From the NCBI GenBank assembly GCA_012026835.1, contig VEPN01000027.1:1-38709 (forward strand): a stretch of 38,709 nucleotides of DNA. Reading direction: 5' to 3'. Below the pieces are notes generated by a model. That model worked only from the letters and a program-made list of their open reading frames with translations. It had not been told where the DNA came from and searched no databases. Below are positions 26,113-34,903 of this stretch, in pieces; the first letter of the stretch is position 1; every line of letters starts with the position of its first letter. This DNA is from Candidatus Methanoperedens sp. Lineage in GTDB: Archaea; Halobacteriota; Methanosarcinia; Methanosarcinales; Methanoperedenaceae. Made by a program: the position numbers and the translations under genes.

Positions 26113-26132
26113 TATTGTAATTTTTTACAATA
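26113..26132. promoter_or_regulatory. Candidate operator TATTGTAA-TTTT-TTACAATA
   Basis: This site carries the same 8-base arms and four-base spacer as at 25804-25823. It is embedded in a larger near-palindrome from AAATC (26108) to GATTT (26139). It lies after the small gene and about 90 bases before the PAS gene, so it could control that gene or, through its T-rich loop, act as a hairpin in RNA. Confidence 0.5.
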
Positions 26133-26222
26133 TAGATTTAATCCGACAAAATCAGGTATATAGATTATATACTGTATGTAGATTATATATTTAATCATGA
26201 ATATCATTATTTATATTGACTT

Positions 26223-26765
26223 ATGAAAAACAAGTGGTTGATTAACATGGCAGAAATAAAGACACTCGTTATAGATGGTGAGATGCTCGATGCCAGGGAT
26301 AGCCAGAGCAGGCTTAAAAGTTATGGCTATTCTTCAATTATGGAAAGAAAATTAAGAGAAAGCGAAAAATGGCAGGCTGCCACACTAAATAGCATAGGGG
26401 ATGCAGTTATTGCCACTGATGAAAAAGGGATAATCAAAATTATGAACCCGTTTGCTGAGGCTTTAACGGGATGGAGCAAGGATGATTCGGTCGGAAAGCC
26501 ATTGAATGTGATTTTTAACATAATCAATGACAAAACAAGCACAGAAGCAGAAAATCCTGTTCTAAAAGTTATGCGAGAAGGCGCATTTTTTGGTCTTTCC
26601 GAACACACTGCCCTCATTACCAGGGATGGGATAGAGATCCCGGTTGAAATAATTGGCGCTCCTGTTCTTGATGACTGGAATAGGATAATAGGTATAATTA
26701 TTGTCTTTTATGATATTCTTGGGCGGTATAAGATGGAACGTGAATTTTTTTTTGGGAAAGCGTAG
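26223..26765 (+). CDS. PAS-domain protein, probably truncated sensor
   Basis: This 180-residue protein has one clear PAS domain (about 48-165: LNSIGDAVIATDEKG, MNPFAEALTGWSKDD, then RDGIEIPVEIIGAPVLD and GIIIVFYDI). It is preceded by about 40 residues (SRLKSYGYSS) that look like the remnant of a response-regulator receiver domain. The protein stops shortly after the PAS fold, with no kinase or HTH output domain, so it is probably the N-terminal piece of a former signal-transduction protein. Repeats of TAGATTATATA lie upstream (about 26160-26190) and may include its TATA box. Confidence 0.7.
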   Translation: MKNKWLINMAEIKTLVIDGEMLDARDSQSRLKSYGYSSIMERKLRESEKWQAATLNSIGDAVIATDEKGIIKIMNPFAEALTGWSKDDSVGKPLNVIFNIINDKTSTEAENPVLKVMREGAFFGLSEHTALITRDGIEIPVEIIGAPVLDDWNRIIGIIIVFYDILGRYKMEREFFFGKA

Positions 26766-26767
26766 GA

Positions 26768-26940
26768 AATGAAAAAGAAAAAAGTGTTATTCCTCTGACA
26801 GGAAATTCCTGCCGCTCCCAGATAGCGAGGGGATTTTACGGCATCTCATGAGAGATAAGTTTGAGATAGAGAGCGCAGGAACCAGGCCTTCGGTCGTAAA
26901 TCCGACAGCTATAAAAGTTATGGCGGAAATCGGCATTGAT
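26768..26940 (+). pseudogene. Arsenate reductase/low-MW phosphatase remnant
   Basis: Reading across frames gives MKKKKVLFL, then TGNSCRSQ, then LRHLMRDKFEIESAGTRPS and NPTAIKVMAEIGID. This is the start of an ArsC/low-molecular-weight tyrosine phosphatase protein (CxxNxCRSQ P-loop). One base is lost at the first cysteine (CTCTGACAGG), a second frame change falls near 26839-26850, and the gene ends abruptly at the next A/T-rich block. The P-loop cysteine codon is destroyed, so no active enzyme can be made. Confidence 0.75.
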
Positions 26941-27059
26941 TTTCTATATAGATTATATAGACTATTTTGATAAATTATATCAACTTTATAAATTGATTAT
27001 CTGCAACAGGCAAGGTCATCGGATTTTGCTTTCAGACATAAAGACAGGAGGTATAATGC

Positions 27060-28271
27060 ATGAAACTAAATAAATTAATTGGAATCGGCACACTGTTGGC
27101 GCTGCTGGCAGCAGTTTTATTTGTGCCGTCCATAAATGCGGGTATGAACAAGAATGAGCTGCCGGAATCTGAAAACCACGAGGGGAACCGTCAAGAAATT
27201 AAAAACATCATTTTCATGGTGCCTGACGGTATGGGCCTGGCGGATGTGACGGCGGCCCGGATATATAAGAACGGAACTGGCGGTGCACCTTTAAATTTCG
27301 AAACACTGGAGAATATCGGATACCAGAGAACCTATTCAGCCAACAGTATCATAACCGATTCTGCCGCCGCAGGTTCAGCCTGGGCATGCGGTGAGAAATT
27401 TAATAACGGTGAAATCTGTTATCATTTAGATGGTAAACCATATAATCCCAGTATCCTGGAACTGGCTAAAGCAGAAGGTAAAGCCACAGGTCTTGTGGCT
27501 ACATCCACAATTACCCACGCCACCCCGGCGGTATTCGGCTCGCATGTTAAGTCCAGGAGCTGTGAGAATGAAATAGCCAGGCAGTACGTAGAGGTGACGG
27601 GGGTCGATGTAATGCTGGGCGGAGGCATTGAAAAATTCAATTCAACAAAACCGGATAAATGCGGTACCTCAGGCGATTTCGTTGCCGAAGCTGCGCAAAA
27701 GGGTTATTCAGTGGTCTATACTAAAGCTGGAATGGACTCTGCCGTTGCAGATGGAACAGTGAAACTGCTGGGACTTTTCAATAACAGCGGCATGACCCCT
27801 GAATATCTTCGAATGACTGGAACAAAGGAACCGAGATTGCCGGAAATGACATCTGCTGCCCTTGATATCATGGAAAAGGACAGGTACGGTTTCTTCCTTA
27901 TGGTCGAGGGTTCCCAGGTTGATTGGGCAAATCACGACAATAATTTGAAGTACCAGATCGGTGAAACCCTGGCGTTTGACGAGGCCGTGAAGGTAGTTCT
28001 GGATTGGATAAACGCAAGCCCGGAAAGAAAAGAACATACCCTTCTCATTGTTGTTCCAGATCATGAGACTGGGGGTTTTGCTATAAACGGACCGGACAGA
28101 CTTCTCAAAGCTGGTGAGTCCATGGATGCCGGCTGGACAAGCAAAGAGCACACTGGCGAAGATACTGTTATCTGGAGCCAGGGTCCTGGCAGCAGGGCGC
28201 TGGGCCGCTCTGTCGACAATACAGACCTTTATGGGGTAATGGTAAAAGCTATTGAACAACAACATACGTGA
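27060..28271 (+). CDS. phoA: Secreted alkaline phosphatase
   Basis: This phosphomonoesterase has 403 residues and a Sec-type signal (residues 1 to about 27, cleavage after SINA). Metal and nucleophile motifs are present: D56 in MVPDGMG, the nucleophile S101 in ITDSAAAGSAW, the THATPAVFGSH stretch, MVEGSQVDWANHDN, VPDHETGG and SKEHTGEDTVIWSQGPG. It should free phosphate from organic esters outside the membrane. GGAGGT lies a few bases before two closely spaced ATGs (27056 in another frame and 27060), and the second gives the signal peptide. A hairpin terminator follows. No Pho-type operator was recognised. Confidence 0.94.
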   Translation: MKLNKLIGIGTLLALLAAVLFVPSINAGMNKNELPESENHEGNRQEIKNIIFMVPDGMGLADVTAARIYKNGTGGAPLNFETLENIGYQRTYSANSIITDSAAAGSAWACGEKFNNGEICYHLDGKPYNPSILELAKAEGKATGLVATSTITHATPAVFGSHVKSRSCENEIARQYVEVTGVDVMLGGGIEKFNSTKPDKCGTSGDFVAEAAQKGYSVVYTKAGMDSAVADGTVKLLGLFNNSGMTPEYLRMTGTKEPRLPEMTSAALDIMEKDRYGFFLMVEGSQVDWANHDNNLKYQIGETLAFDEAVKVVLDWINASPERKEHTLLIVVPDHETGGFAINGPDRLLKAGESMDAGWTSKEHTGEDTVIWSQGPGSRALGRSVDNTDLYGVMVKAIEQQHT

Positions 28272-28279
28272 GATATGAA

Positions 28280-28309
28280 CCACCGGAGCTTTTCCCGGTG
28301 GAATTTTTT
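28280..28309 (+). terminator. Hairpin terminator after alkaline phosphatase
   Basis: CCACCGG pairs with CCGGTGG across an eight-base loop and is followed by AATTTTTT. This is a standard stem plus T-run just nine bases after the stop codon. Confidence 0.75.
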
Positions 28310-28364
28310 AATTAGAAGGGGGGAAGATATCTATAAATTACGGAAAAGCAGTTGAAAGAGGAAT

Positions 28365-29180
28365 ATGGACGCTTTGAGCTATATTTTAATCGGGATCCTG
28401 CAAGGGATACTTGAATGGCTTCCTGTTTCAAGCAAGGGTATGGAAGCTCTTATCATGGTCAAATTCTTTGACAAGACCCTTTCTGAAGCACTTGTGATTG
28501 CATTATGGATGCACATCGGCACTTTGCTGGCCGCTATGGTTTATTATAAAGTGGAAATCCTTGGGACTGTAAAAAATCTCAAAAATTATACCAAAAATCC
28601 ATCAGAAGATACACAGGCAAACAGGTTAACAAGCTTTGTTATAATTACAACCTTCCTGACAGGCCTCATCGGAACCCCGCTATTACTGTTCGGTCTGGAC
28701 AGGTTTAATTTTGCAGGCAATGCAGCAATGCTGTTAATAGCATTTTTCCTGGTATTGACAGGAGTATTCCAGTGGAGTGCTAAAAAAAAGGAAAACACGG
28801 AAAAAGATGTGAATTTAAAGGATTCGATTTTTCTGGGAATCGCCCAGGGTTTTACGGCTATGCCGGGATTGAGCAGGTCAGGGACAACAGTTTCAACATT
28901 GATGTTCAGGGGTTATTCAGCAGGAGAGGCTTTGAGGATTAGCTTTTTTGTAAGTATTCCTGCTGTTCTTGGAGTGGAAGTCCTTCTCGGGTTACTGAAA
29001 AACAGTACATTTGACATTTTATTTATTCCAGGAATAGCGGCTTCTTTCATATTTGGTCTGGTGACAATAAAATCCCTTGTAAAAGTTGCAGAGAAGATTA
29101 ATTTTGGCTACTTCTGTTTTAGCTTTGGTTTTATAATCATAGTTTTTGTTATAATATCTTCATTGTATAACATATTTTGA
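28365..29180 (+). CDS. uppP: Undecaprenyl-diphosphatase family protein UppP/BacA
   Basis: This 271-residue protein has about seven or eight membrane segments. It carries the two family motifs, EWLPVSSKG (17-25) and PGLSRSGTT (167-175) with the catalytic arginine 171. Family members remove a phosphate from polyprenyl diphosphate so that the lipid carrier can be reused. In archaea the carrier is dolichyl-type, and this would serve the glycan pathway. The bacterial histidine after the SSxG motif is a methionine here, and the first glutamate is glutamine (LQGILEW), as in several archaeal relatives. Exact substrate therefore stays uncertain. Confidence 0.88.
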   Translation: MDALSYILIGILQGILEWLPVSSKGMEALIMVKFFDKTLSEALVIALWMHIGTLLAAMVYYKVEILGTVKNLKNYTKNPSEDTQANRLTSFVIITTFLTGLIGTPLLLFGLDRFNFAGNAAMLLIAFFLVLTGVFQWSAKKKENTEKDVNLKDSIFLGIAQGFTAMPGLSRSGTTVSTLMFRGYSAGEALRISFFVSIPAVLGVEVLLGLLKNSTFDILFIPGIAASFIFGLVTIKSLVKVAEKINFGYFCFSFGFIIIVFVIISSLYNIF

Positions 29181-29287
29181 TCAGAATAAAGCTGCACGGA
29201 TTAGTTCAGGGATTTCTTGATACATACCAGTTACTTTCACTCCCCACCCACAACAATTTTTAACCCCTAACGCCCTCTTACATATCC

Positions 29288-30511
29288 ATGAACTTCATCC
29301 ATGCGAGTGATTTTCATCTGGGATATGCACAATACGGATTGGTGGAACGATTCCGCGACTATGCCCGCGCTTTTCATTCAGTCATTCAATATACCATTGA
29401 CCATAAAGCAGAGTTCATCCTGATATCGGGCGACCTGTTCCACAAACGCAACATAAATGCGCCAACGTATGAGCAGGCATATAAAGTGCTTTCAGAACTG
29501 AAAGAGAAAAGCCCATCCACCAGGGTTTATGCCATCGAAGGCAACCATGACCTTGCATTCCACCAGGATGGCAAGGGCTGGCTTGAGATACTCAACTCCC
29601 AGGGACTGCTGCAACTCATAAGGCTGAAAGAAGCGAATGGTGTGAAACTAATGGGCGATTGTGTCGAACTTGACGGTGCCCGGATTTTCGGAGTCAGATA
29701 TCTGGGCTCAAGCACAATCTCAGTAATTCCCCAGATAGCAGAAGAGATAAAAAAGATAAACGATGCCAGGGGGAAAAAATATACTATCCTTATGATGCAT
29801 CTTGGCCTGGAAGGCCAGGCAAAGATGCAGACAGCCGGGGAGATTCCTTATAATTCTCTTTTACCATTAAAGGATGTAGTGGATTATCTCGCTCTCGGAC
29901 ATTACCATATGAAGTACGAACTGGACGGCTGGATTTTCAACCCTGGAAGCGTGGAAATGATTTCCATGAACGAATACGGCCTGCCAAAAGGTTTCTACCA
30001 TGTAAGGGACAGCGGCGCTAAACATATAATACCGATCACCCGTCCTGTCAGGCGCATTAAAATAGACATAAGCAGCATTGCCACGCCCCAGGAACTGTAT
30101 TCAAACGTAGAATCGAGACTGGACAGGGAACCATCTGCCCCGTCGGATCCACTTATCGAAATTCTGCTTTACGGCACCATGAATTTCCCAAAATCGGAAA
30201 TAAGTTCAGACAGGATTAAAAGTATGATCACGGACAAATTCAAACCTCTCTGGAGCGAGATTAAGATTCTGAACAGCAGTTCACAATATACTCTCAATGA
30301 AGGAGATGTGCGTGGATTGACGCGCGAGCAGATAGAACTGCGGGTCTTCTCTGATCGTGTAAATCTTGATGGAAGGTACAGGGATAATGTGGAAGATATC
30401 GTGAAAACCATTATTGAAGCCAAAAAGATGGCTGCGGCGAGGATAGAAGATAGCGCCATCCAGAAAGAATTAAGATGGTGTTTTGAAAAAATAAAAACTG
30501 GGAGCCTGTAG
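29288..30511 (+). CDS. mre11: DNA repair exonuclease Mre11
   Basis: This is the nuclease subunit of the Mre11-Rad50 complex, which processes double-strand breaks. The 407 residues contain the calcineurin-type phosphoesterase motifs D8-x-H10 (ASDFHLG), D49 (ISGDLFH), GNHD at 85-88, H171 (MMHLGLE) and H205-x-H207 (GHYH), which bind two manganese ions. A capping domain and a C-terminal Rad50-binding helix follow. The stop is directly joined to the rad50 start (30511/30512), the first junction of the repair operon. A TTTTTAA run about 30 bases upstream would allow an almost leaderless mRNA. Confidence 0.96.
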   Translation: MNFIHASDFHLGYAQYGLVERFRDYARAFHSVIQYTIDHKAEFILISGDLFHKRNINAPTYEQAYKVLSELKEKSPSTRVYAIEGNHDLAFHQDGKGWLEILNSQGLLQLIRLKEANGVKLMGDCVELDGARIFGVRYLGSSTISVIPQIAEEIKKINDARGKKYTILMMHLGLEGQAKMQTAGEIPYNSLLPLKDVVDYLALGHYHMKYELDGWIFNPGSVEMISMNEYGLPKGFYHVRDSGAKHIIPITRPVRRIKIDISSIATPQELYSNVESRLDREPSAPSDPLIEILLYGTMNFPKSEISSDRIKSMITDKFKPLWSEIKILNSSSQYTLNEGDVRGLTREQIELRVFSDRVNLDGRYRDNVEDIVKTIIEAKKMAAARIEDSAIQKELRWCFEKIKTGSL

Positions 30512-33247
30512 ATGCTCATAAAATCCGTGGAACTGAAGAACGTAAAATCCTATTATAATGAAACCATCGAGTTCCTCGAAGGCATAAACGGCATCTGCGG
30601 CCAGAACGGGCACGGGAAGAGCACGATACTTGAAGCTATAGGTTATGTGTTATTTGATTATCCTCCTTATAAAAAGATAGATGAATTCCGCAGGCACGGC
30701 GAAAAATCGGGCTATATCGCAGTAACCGTGGAAGGGAGAGACGAGATAGAATATACGATACACAGGAAACTGGGCGGCAGTGACTACTACATCAAAACGC
30801 CTGTCAATGAGATCAAGGGCAAAAAGGACGTCACGGACTGGATTGCATCTAACCTTCTGTACAATGTCAGGTCACCGGAAGATATGCCGTCCATCTTTGA
30901 AAATGCCGTCGGGGTTCCCCAGGGTACTTTTACGACAGCGTTCCTTTTGAATCCTGAACCGAGGAAAAAGATATTTGATAATATCCTGCGGGTAGAGGAA
31001 TATAAGGTTGCATACACTAACCTGCGTGAGGTCACGGCAGGTATTGAAAAGACAATTGATTCGATGGACCGGGAACTTATACCCTTGCGAACCCGCACAG
31101 AGAGATATCCTGAATTGAAAAAAGAAAAAGAGGGCCTGCAAAAAGAGAGCGATGGGCTAAGGATTGAGATCAAGGAACTAAATATAAAAATCGCATCTTT
31201 AACCAGGAAAAAAGAAGAGCTAACAGCCAAAAAGGCCCAACTGGACGCCCTCTCTTCGCAGATAGCCAGTGAGCGTATCCGCCTTGAAGGGATCAATAAA
31301 CAGCTTGAAAGGGCAAGCTCAGACCTCCTGGGCGCAGAGTCTGCCCAGAAAATCGTAAATGAGTTACTTCCTGCCGAGGAATTATTTAAAAAAGAAAGCA
31401 TAGCTCTTAAAGAAGTAAACAATGACTGTAAAAAGAGGAACAGGTTAAAAGAGGAGATAGTCAGACTCGATTCCGACATAAGGAACCTGTCGGATAAGCT
31501 TGAGCGCATATCTAAACTTTCTGCAGAGAATAAAGAGATTGAAGAGCTAAAGAAAAAATTAATTCCTGCTGTAGAGAAGCAAAAAGCTCTGGAGGATGAG
31601 ATCCAGAATCTCTTATCTCTCCTGGATTCACTGATTCAACTGGGCTTTGAGCTAAAACAGGCTGCTGAAAAAGAACAGCGCGTTGATGATCTCCAGTTGG
31701 AGATCCAGCAGCTTGAAAATGGTATCACCTCTCTTATTCCGTCAATTGAGCAGCAAACAAAACTTGAAAACAAACAGCAGGAGCTTCTTCAGCATCAGGC
31801 ATCGGTAAAATCCATGCTCGAAAAGACCCAAAAAAGCATGAAACTTGCAGGAACTCATGGTTTATGTCCCATATTTAACGGGATTAAATGTACCTCGGTC
31901 AGCGACTTTGCCGGGTATTTCAATGATGAACTAAACAATCATACCAAAATGCAAAACGAAATAGAGAAACAACTTGGCTCTATATCAAGTGAACTCACAA
32001 AACTCGGTAATCCCAGGAAAAAGCACAGTGATACGGCTGCAATTATTGAATCCAAAAAAAAGGATATTGAAGCCTATAAAAGTATCTCAAATGAAATCAG
32101 CTTGTGCAAAGCAAAACTTGGGAAGCTGGAATTATCGTATCCGGCGCTGAAAATCGGAACTCTGACAGGAAGCGAGGAAGAGCGGAAATCCTTTTCTGTG
32201 CGTCTGAACTCCAAAAAAGCAGACCTCAAAGCGCTTAATTCACCGGACAAGGAGTTAGAGACGCTGAACGGGCTCGTGGAAAGAAATCTTAAGGAACTGA
32301 AAAATCTTGAACACGTTCCCGACTCTATTGATACAAACAGACGTGAGCGGGATATGCTTGCCTCTAAGTCTTTAAAATTCGAGGGGCTTGATGAAAAGAG
32401 CGCTCTCCTTCAGGAGAAGGTAACGAAGCTTGAACTGGAACATAATAACTATTTGCAGGCTCTCCCACTTGCTTTGAAAGTGGATGAGTATGCACAGGAA
32501 TGCAGGAAATTTGAAAAGAGCATTGCATCAGTGAATTCTATTCTGGGTGGATACATCCAAAAACATGAGACGCTTTTATCAGAATTTGACGAGGCAATCC
32601 TTAAAGATACAATTCTCCAGCTTGATGAGCTTGGGAAAACCGCAAGCAGGAAGGCAGAAGCCATGAAAGAGAAAAACAGGAACATAGAAAAACTCTCAAG
32701 CGAGATTGTTGCTATGGAGTCAGAACTCTTTAAAATAAAAGATATCGAGAAAAAACTGGAAAACGAGAAACAATTCCTGTCGTTCTCAAATTTTATCCGT
32801 GATACCATAAAGAACTCATCAGAATTTATAGTCAATGAGTTTATCGGGGAGATAAGCCAGGATGCAAGTAATATTTATTCCGAGATAATGGATGATTACA
32901 CCTGCGGGCTTAAGTGGCAGAATGATTATGATATTGATATCGAATCCGCAGGCGAGGTAAAATCGTTCAGGCAGTTAAGCGGCGGTGAACGCATGAGTGC
33001 GGCACTTGCTGTACGTCTTGCTCTTTTGAAAGCCCTCTCAAGCTGCGATTTTATTGTTCTTGACGAGCCCACACAGAACATGGATGAAACAAGGCGTGAA
33101 AAACTCTCTGAACAGATAACTAAAATAAAGGGCTTCAAACAGGTATTTGTCATATCCCATGACGACACTTTCAATGAAAAATACGGTCATGTGATTAAAA
33201 TCCAGAAAATAGACGGTGAAAGCAGGGTTGTGCAATGCTCGACTTAA
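30512..33247 (+). CDS. rad50: DNA double-strand break repair ATPase Rad50
   Basis: This SMC-like ATPase partners Mre11. It has 911 residues: the N-terminal Walker A GQNGHGKST (30-38), two long coiled-coil arms rich in Glu/Lys/Leu, and a C-terminal half with signature LSGGE (from 822), Walker B ending D851-E852 (VLDEPTQNMDE) and the switch histidine VISHDD. At the tip of the coiled coil the usual zinc hook CxxC is replaced by C452-PIFNGIK-C460, a seven-residue spacing. No other cysteine pair of CxxC type is present in the arms. It follows mre11 without a gap and overlaps nurA by 13 bases. Confidence 0.96.
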   Translation: MLIKSVELKNVKSYYNETIEFLEGINGICGQNGHGKSTILEAIGYVLFDYPPYKKIDEFRRHGEKSGYIAVTVEGRDEIEYTIHRKLGGSDYYIKTPVNEIKGKKDVTDWIASNLLYNVRSPEDMPSIFENAVGVPQGTFTTAFLLNPEPRKKIFDNILRVEEYKVAYTNLREVTAGIEKTIDSMDRELIPLRTRTERYPELKKEKEGLQKESDGLRIEIKELNIKIASLTRKKEELTAKKAQLDALSSQIASERIRLEGINKQLERASSDLLGAESAQKIVNELLPAEELFKKESIALKEVNNDCKKRNRLKEEIVRLDSDIRNLSDKLERISKLSAENKEIEELKKKLIPAVEKQKALEDEIQNLLSLLDSLIQLGFELKQAAEKEQRVDDLQLEIQQLENGITSLIPSIEQQTKLENKQQELLQHQASVKSMLEKTQKSMKLAGTHGLCPIFNGIKCTSVSDFAGYFNDELNNHTKMQNEIEKQLGSISSELTKLGNPRKKHSDTAAIIESKKKDIEAYKSISNEISLCKAKLGKLELSYPALKIGTLTGSEEERKSFSVRLNSKKADLKALNSPDKELETLNGLVERNLKELKNLEHVPDSIDTNRRERDMLASKSLKFEGLDEKSALLQEKVTKLELEHNNYLQALPLALKVDEYAQECRKFEKSIASVNSILGGYIQKHETLLSEFDEAILKDTILQLDELGKTASRKAEAMKEKNRNIEKLSSEIVAMESELFKIKDIEKKLENEKQFLSFSNFIRDTIKNSSEFIVNEFIGEISQDASNIYSEIMDDYTCGLKWQNDYDIDIESAGEVKSFRQLSGGERMSAALAVRLALLKALSSCDFIVLDEPTQNMDETRREKLSEQITKIKGFKQVFVISHDDTFNEKYGHVIKIQKIDGESRVVQCST

Positions 33248-34383
33248 AAAGCATCTCAGACCAGTTCGATGAAAAACTTTCTGCAATAAAATCTTATGAT
33301 GTCGAGCGCTCTGAATTAACACTGGAATACAGGCGTGAACTTGAAAGATTGAATATATTAGATACTAAAATGAATCAAGATCTGTATGCATATAGCGGGG
33401 CAAAAATCCTTGAGCCAGGAAAGCTCATCCGGCCTTTTTCTTTTAACTGGAAAAACAGGCATGAAGCCATGCAATGGGTAGATTCTGTGCTCTCAGACAT
33501 TGCAGTCGGGGCTGTTGACGGAAGCCAGATATATTCTGATAAGAATTACGAGATACCCCTGGCAGTCTTGCAGACTTCGCGCATGTTCAACAGGCATACC
33601 GGAGATGGCGATTATAAACAGGAAATAGAAGCTAAGGTCATCACTCCCGATGAATTCGAGGATGCAAGCGTATATTCATTCGGGAGCGAATACGTCGATG
33701 CGCGACGGTTTTCAATGGAATGCGAAAGTATCGCGTACCTCATGAAAGAGCATGAAAAGCTTTATGTGTTACTGGATGGCGCGCTCATCCTTTCACATGT
33801 GAACGTATTGAACACGAACATCCGGAAAATCTACATCATTGCGATTACGAAGTTACTTGAGGCTTCTGAGAAAACCCGCAGCCCGATCATCGGTTTCATA
33901 GATACCACAATGCCCAGGGACGTTACCCTGATGATGCATTTCCTTTTCAAATTGAAAAAGAGTAAACTTTCAGACACACACCTTTTTTCAAACCTGTCGT
34001 GGGGTGAAAGAACAACTGCCTTTATCTGCGACAGGGATGACAGGCGCGGCGGGGAGGCTAAGTCAGTCCTTGATAACTACGGCAGGTTCAGGAACGAGAT
34101 TGCATTTTTTTACATGAGGACGGGCAATGGTCTTCCTGCGCGTGTGGAATTCCCGTCATGGGTTCATAAAGAAGGCATGGTCGATAAGATTGCAGACATT
34201 ATCAGGGCAGAATGTATCATTCGCTGCAATTATCCCGATATACTGATGCGGGCGCATGACGCTGCTGTTATCAGGACAAATGAACATGACCTTTTTTACG
34301 GAATGCTTGAAAATTTTTGCAAGGCGCATGGGATTAAAATTAATAAGAGCGCTAAACATTTTCATAAAACAATGAAGAGGTGA
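33235..34383 (+). CDS. nurA: 5'-3' nuclease NurA
   Basis: NurA is the toroidal nuclease that works with the HerA pump to resect DNA ends. The 382-residue protein shows the first catalytic acid D95 in VGAVDGSQIY, a second in LLDGALI (D181), and a C-terminal VEFPSWV segment with the acid-rich last helices. The start overlaps rad50 by 13 bases in another frame. The small HAS-barrel-like gene follows four bases after the stop. Confidence 0.93.
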   Translation: MLDLKSISDQFDEKLSAIKSYDVERSELTLEYRRELERLNILDTKMNQDLYAYSGAKILEPGKLIRPFSFNWKNRHEAMQWVDSVLSDIAVGAVDGSQIYSDKNYEIPLAVLQTSRMFNRHTGDGDYKQEIEAKVITPDEFEDASVYSFGSEYVDARRFSMECESIAYLMKEHEKLYVLLDGALILSHVNVLNTNIRKIYIIAITKLLEASEKTRSPIIGFIDTTMPRDVTLMMHFLFKLKKSKLSDTHLFSNLSWGERTTAFICDRDDRRGGEAKSVLDNYGRFRNEIAFFYMRTGNGLPARVEFPSWVHKEGMVDKIADIIRAECIIRCNYPDILMRAHDAAVIRTNEHDLFYGMLENFCKAHGIKINKSAKHFHKTMKR

Positions 34384-34387
34384 TTCG

Positions 34388-34903
34388 ATGGTATTAGGAG
34401 ATATAATAAGGGTCGAAGATGCAAACACATACGTGGTGAAGATACCGCCTGATGCCCCCAGGGAGAGCATCGGCAGGTTCGTGAAAGTAAAAAAAGATGA
34501 CAGGGTCATAGTGGGTGTGATAAAAAACATCACGCATTCGATAAGGAATGAACTGGTCCCCTATATGGAACCTGGCATGCAGCCTAAGTATGCGCCTTTT
34601 AATGAGGATTTCAGGGAAAGCTATTATGTCGTACACGGCCTCGGTATAATGATTAATGGAGTCGTAAAGTATGAGGTTGATTCCCCGCCTGAAGCCAAGG
34701 ATAGTATTGAAATCCTAAGTCCTTCTGAGCTAAAGGAATTCCATACCTTTGATAATAAGCCAAGTATAGCATATTTTAACTCTAACAGGGATGCACTTGA
34801 TAATAAAGTCCTTATCAGTATGCTCAATCAGGTTGAAGCGAACTATCCGGAATGTAGTATGATGCTAAAGCTTGTCAGAAAATATATCGTGAGAGGAAAA
34901 TGA
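34388..34903 (+). CDS. HAS-barrel-like protein between nurA and herA
   Basis: This 171-residue protein begins with a beta-barrel-type domain (LGDIIRVEDANTYVVKIP ... IGRFVKVKKDDRVIVGVIKNI). It resembles the HerA-ATP-synthase (HAS) barrel found at the N-terminus of HerA. The second half (about 90-171) is mixed and ends in a helix with ANYPECSMMLKLVRKYI. It overlaps herA by four bases (ATGA), so the two are translationally coupled. HerA downstream keeps its own barrel-like N-terminus, so this is an extra subunit candidate rather than a split piece of HerA. It could be a HerA/NurA accessory or adaptor. The family assignment is by pattern only. Confidence 0.65.
   Translation: MVLGDIIRVEDANTYVVKIPPDAPRESIGRFVKVKKDDRVIVGVIKNITHSIRNELVPYMEPGMQPKYAPFNEDFRESYYVVHGLGIMINGVVKYEVDSPPEAKDSIEILSPSELKEFHTFDNKPSIAYFNSNRDALDNKVLISMLNQVEANYPECSMMLKLVRKYIVRGK

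Noticed and set aside
26160-26190. TAGATTATATA direct repeats as a possible CRISPR-like or iteron array
   Set aside because: There are only two adjacent copies, plus one at about 26945-26955. They are A/T-rich and look like TATA elements. No spacers or cas genes are present.
29181-29287. Possible tRNA between uppP and mre11
   Set aside because: No cloverleaf or T-loop GTTCRA-type sequence is present. The stretch is a short promoter-like gap.
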